A stretch of 64,000 nt of DNA. Source: Acetobacterium sp. KB-1 (GTDB lineage: Bacteria > Bacillota > Clostridia > Eubacteriales > Eubacteriaceae). The position numbers and the translations under genes were made by a program. This document shows, one piece after another, positions 62,061 through 64,000 of the stretch. The notes under the pieces were generated by a model. It made no database searches. It was not told the origin of the DNA and saw only the letters and a list, made by a program, of their open reading frames with translations. The number at the start of each line of letters is the position of its first letter. The stretch's first letter is position 1. Location of the stretch: the NCBI RefSeq assembly GCF_003260995.1, contig NZ_CP030040.1, forward strand, positions 3,531,895 through 3,595,894. Reading direction: 5' to 3'.

Positions 62061-62361
62061 TGTCAAAAACATTTCAAAAATTCCCCTGAGGAGGATCTTA
62101 GCACCGTTTCTTACAACAACACTTTGGTTAAACTTACATTTGCGAATGTCGTCAAGATCATCATTTTATGCTGACCGAAAGCGTGGCCATGCGTTTAAGA
62201 GAAACCGAATTGAATACTTACTTTGTAAATTGAATAATATTTTTATTTATAGGGTAGTACAAGTGCGCGCGTTTCATTTTCTAGAAGATATTTATAGATG
62301 TTTTAGAAAATTAAATAATTCGAACCTTTTTTGGATGTTCTGCGTAATTTTGTCAATACCG

Positions 62362-62592
62362 TTTTAAAACTTCCCAAAATAAACGGTAAAAATTACCCAT
62401 TAGCATCGTTCGATTCGTTTTCATATAGGCTGACATCATTTTAAAACTTCCCAAAATAAACGGTAAAAATTACCCATTAGCATCGTTCGATTCGTTTTCA
62501 TATAGGCTGACATCATTTTAAAACTTCCCAAAATAAACGGTAAAAATTACCCATTAGCATCGTTCGATTCGTTTTCATATAGGCTGACATCA
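62362..62592. repeat. Three perfect tandem copies of a 77-bp unit
   Basis: Copies at 62362-62438, 62439-62515 and 62516-62592, each starting TTTTAAAACTTCCCAAAATA and ending AGGCTGACATCA. The last copy encodes the end of istB, so the others are duplicates of the 3' end of the gene and do not disturb it. Confidence 0.97.
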
Positions 62593-63335
62593 TAAAAGCC
62601 AGCCTTTTTCTTTTCCCTAATCCGATAGCTGTCACCTTTGATATTGATCGTTGTGGAATGATGCAGCAGTCGATCCAGGATCGCCGTTGCAACGACATTA
62701 TTTCCGAACACATCACCCCAACTACCGTAGGACTTGTTGGAAGTCAGAATGATTGAGCCTTTTTCATAGCGATTGGAAACAATCTGAAAAAAGTAATGAG
62801 CCACTTCATCATCCATGGCCGCATAGCCAACTTCATCAATAATCAGGATATTGGGTTTATTCAGTGTTTTAAGTTTGCGATGAATGCGCCCGGAAACAAT
62901 ATTTTCCTGAATCATTGAAATCAGTTCATGTGCACTGAGAAAATAAGCAGTATAGCCACTTTTGATCGCACAAACCGCCAGACCTACGGCCAGATGAGTT
63001 TTGCCAACGCCGGGCGGGCCCAAAAACACGACATTTTCGGAACGTTCCACAAAGGCGAGCGTTTTCAGTTCATTTACCTTACGCTGATTGGCACTGGGCT
63101 GGAAATCAAAGTCAAATGAATCGATGGCCTTGATATAGGGAAATTTTGCAAGTTTCAAGTTCGTCGTAGTTGTCCGTTCTCTTTTTGCATCAATTTCTGC
63201 CCAAAGCAGCTTGTCCAGAAACTCCAAATAGGATATACTATCCTTGGAAGCTTCTTCAGCATGGTGGTCATAAACGGCGGCCATATGCGTGAGATTCAGA
63301 CGATCAAAAGCTTCCTTCAGGTGATGGGTTACCAT
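62547..63335 (-). CDS. istB: IS21-family helper ATPase IstB
   Basis: 262 aa. AAA+ ATPase: Walker A FLGPPGVGKTHLAVGLA near 104-120 and Walker B ILIIDEVGY near 165-173, SIILTSNKS near 196. Works with the IstA transposase, with which it overlaps by seven bases. Appears whole. Confidence 0.95.
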   Translation of the reverse strand: MVTHHLKEAFDRLNLTHMAAVYDHHAEEASKDSISYLEFLDKLLWAEIDAKRERTTTTNLKLAKFPYIKAIDSFDFDFQPSANQRKVNELKTLAFVERSENVVFLGPPGVGKTHLAVGLAVCAIKSGYTAYFLSAHELISMIQENIVSGRIHRKLKTLNKPNILIIDEVGYAAMDDEVAHYFFQIVSNRYEKGSIILTSNKSYGSWGDVFGNNVVATAILDRLLHHSTTINIKGDSYRIREKKKAGFYDVSLYENESNDANG

Positions 63336-64000
63336 ATGGTCACCTCACTGACTAAAGAATCATAGACTGCGAGCGGTCTTTGATGCACTTTGGGCGATTG
63401 ATCTGGAATCATAAGCGGTGCTTTGCGGGCTTTGGCTTTATGGTTTTGACTGTTCAATCCTTCAAAGTGCTTTTTCATTTTTTGAACCTGATGTTTTTGA
63501 GCCGGTTTCCGGTAACCTTCAATCAAAGCACCAGTTTCATCATAGATTTCAATCGTTCCATTTCTCAGATCCCGCACACCGACACGGTGACCAACAAAGC
63601 GGAAGGGAACGGAAAAATAATTGGACTGATAACTGATCATACAATCATTCATGACCTTCCTGCTGACCAGATCCACAGAAAGAAACGGTTCGGTATTAAC
63701 GGGTTTCAGCTGTTCTTCCTTCAGTCTATCACGGGGAATTTTGTGAATTGTCTGATGAAGCCTGACGTTACATTTCGTATCCAGCCAGAGTCGAGCCTGT
63801 TCATTGAGGTCAGTTAGATCGGAAAAGCTTTTGACTCTGGGCCAGAAGTTGCCGCGTACATATCGGACCCCGCGTTCCACCTTGCCCTTGGAACGGGGCA
63901 GATAAGGCCGATGCCGAACCGGAATAAAATGGTGATGCTCGGCAAATCGCAAAAACCGCTGATTCCATTTATCGTTGCCGGTTTTGTGACTGTGGGCAAC
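63329..64000 (-). CDS. istA: IS21-family transposase IstA, N-terminus outside window
   Basis: 224 codons open to the window end. PYLPRSKGKVERGVRYVRGNFWP holds the last acidic residue of the DDE site; a Mu-transposase C-terminal-like part follows (YQSNYFSVPFRFVGHRVGVRDLRNGTIEIYDETGALIEGYRK). N-terminal HTH and the two Asp lie beyond base 64000. Confidence 0.93.
   Translation of the reverse strand, partial: VAHSHKTGNDKWNQRFLRFAEHHHFIPVRHRPYLPRSKGKVERGVRYVRGNFWPRVKSFSDLTDLNEQARLWLDTKCNVRLHQTIHKIPRDRLKEEQLKPVNTEPFLSVDLVSRKVMNDCMISYQSNYFSVPFRFVGHRVGVRDLRNGTIEIYDETGALIEGYRKPAQKHQVQKMKKHFEGLNSQNHKAKARKAPLMIPDQSPKVHQRPLAVYDSLVSEVTIW

Noticed and set aside
62140..62367. 75-aa frame before the 77-bp repeats
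   Set aside because: No ribosome site and basic, low-complexity product; likely chance within IS-related DNA.

Overview
The window reads as a chromosomal segment of an acetogenic, strictly anaerobic Bacillota bacterium, most likely Acetobacterium or a close relative. The main reason is a complete carbonyl-branch (Wood-Ljungdahl) gene set in the order cooC-acsV-two DUF3786 genes-acsD-acsC-acsE-acsA-cooC-acsB, followed by a second acsB and nickel-handling genes. The AT-rich DNA, Gram-positive style ribosome binding sites and intrinsic terminators, and an rpmG-secE-nusG-rplKA-rplJL block agree with this. The genus is inferred from gene content, not from a search.

Layout. 1-3601: iron-sulfur/nucleotide-binding genes (two MinD-type ATPases with inserted ferredoxin domains, a NifX-like protein, a DUF134 regulator, an Mrp ATPase fused to a NifX domain). 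3890-7389: FmdE-like protein plus a metal/metallophore-type ABC transporter behind an attenuated leader. 7515-10428: a membrane protein of unknown role, then a Crp/Fnr regulator divergent from a ferredoxin-domain protein with a palindromic box between them. 10925-27773: the acs region. CoFeSP (acsCD), methyltransferase (acsE), CODH (acsA), ACS (two acsB), corrinoid reactivation (acsV) and nickel insertion (two cooC, cooT, a His-rich protein and a small partner sharing its C-terminal domain) together form and maintain acetyl-CoA synthesis. 28004-38193: a peptidase, tRNA-Arg, acetyltransferases, a membrane-anchored sigma factor locus, the ribosomal block, proS and a cobalamin-related gene. 38293-41252: folate biosynthesis operon (folE-HD-folP-folBK, minus strand) under a THF riboswitch. 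41572-54026: an acyltransferase-like cluster, CoA-transferase with an OFA transporter, thyX, luxS, recU, an RluA-type synthase, fba, and folT under a second THF riboswitch. 54530-64000: tRNA-Thr followed by two tandem islands bounded by copies of the tRNA 3' end, with an IS3-family element, a DUF4143 ATPase, a phosphoribosyltransferase/hydrolase pair, an AbiE system and IS21 pieces.

The parts fit one physiology: the folate genes and two THF riboswitches supply the tetrahydrofolate that carries methyl groups to AcsE and CoFeSP, and the metal, corrinoid and nickel genes support AcsA, AcsB and CoFeSP.

The most interesting points are: a candidate small RNA antisense within the acsE-acsA gap with a near-consensus promoter and a terminator; a shared element just downstream of the -10 boxes of the cooC and acsD promoters; a pair of proteins with a common His-containing domain next to CooT; a 47-bp perfect triplication that shifts the folT reading frame; and a tRNA-Thr used at least twice as an integration site. 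Several islands genes carry frameshifts (hydrolase, AbiEii), which may be real decay or sequence error.
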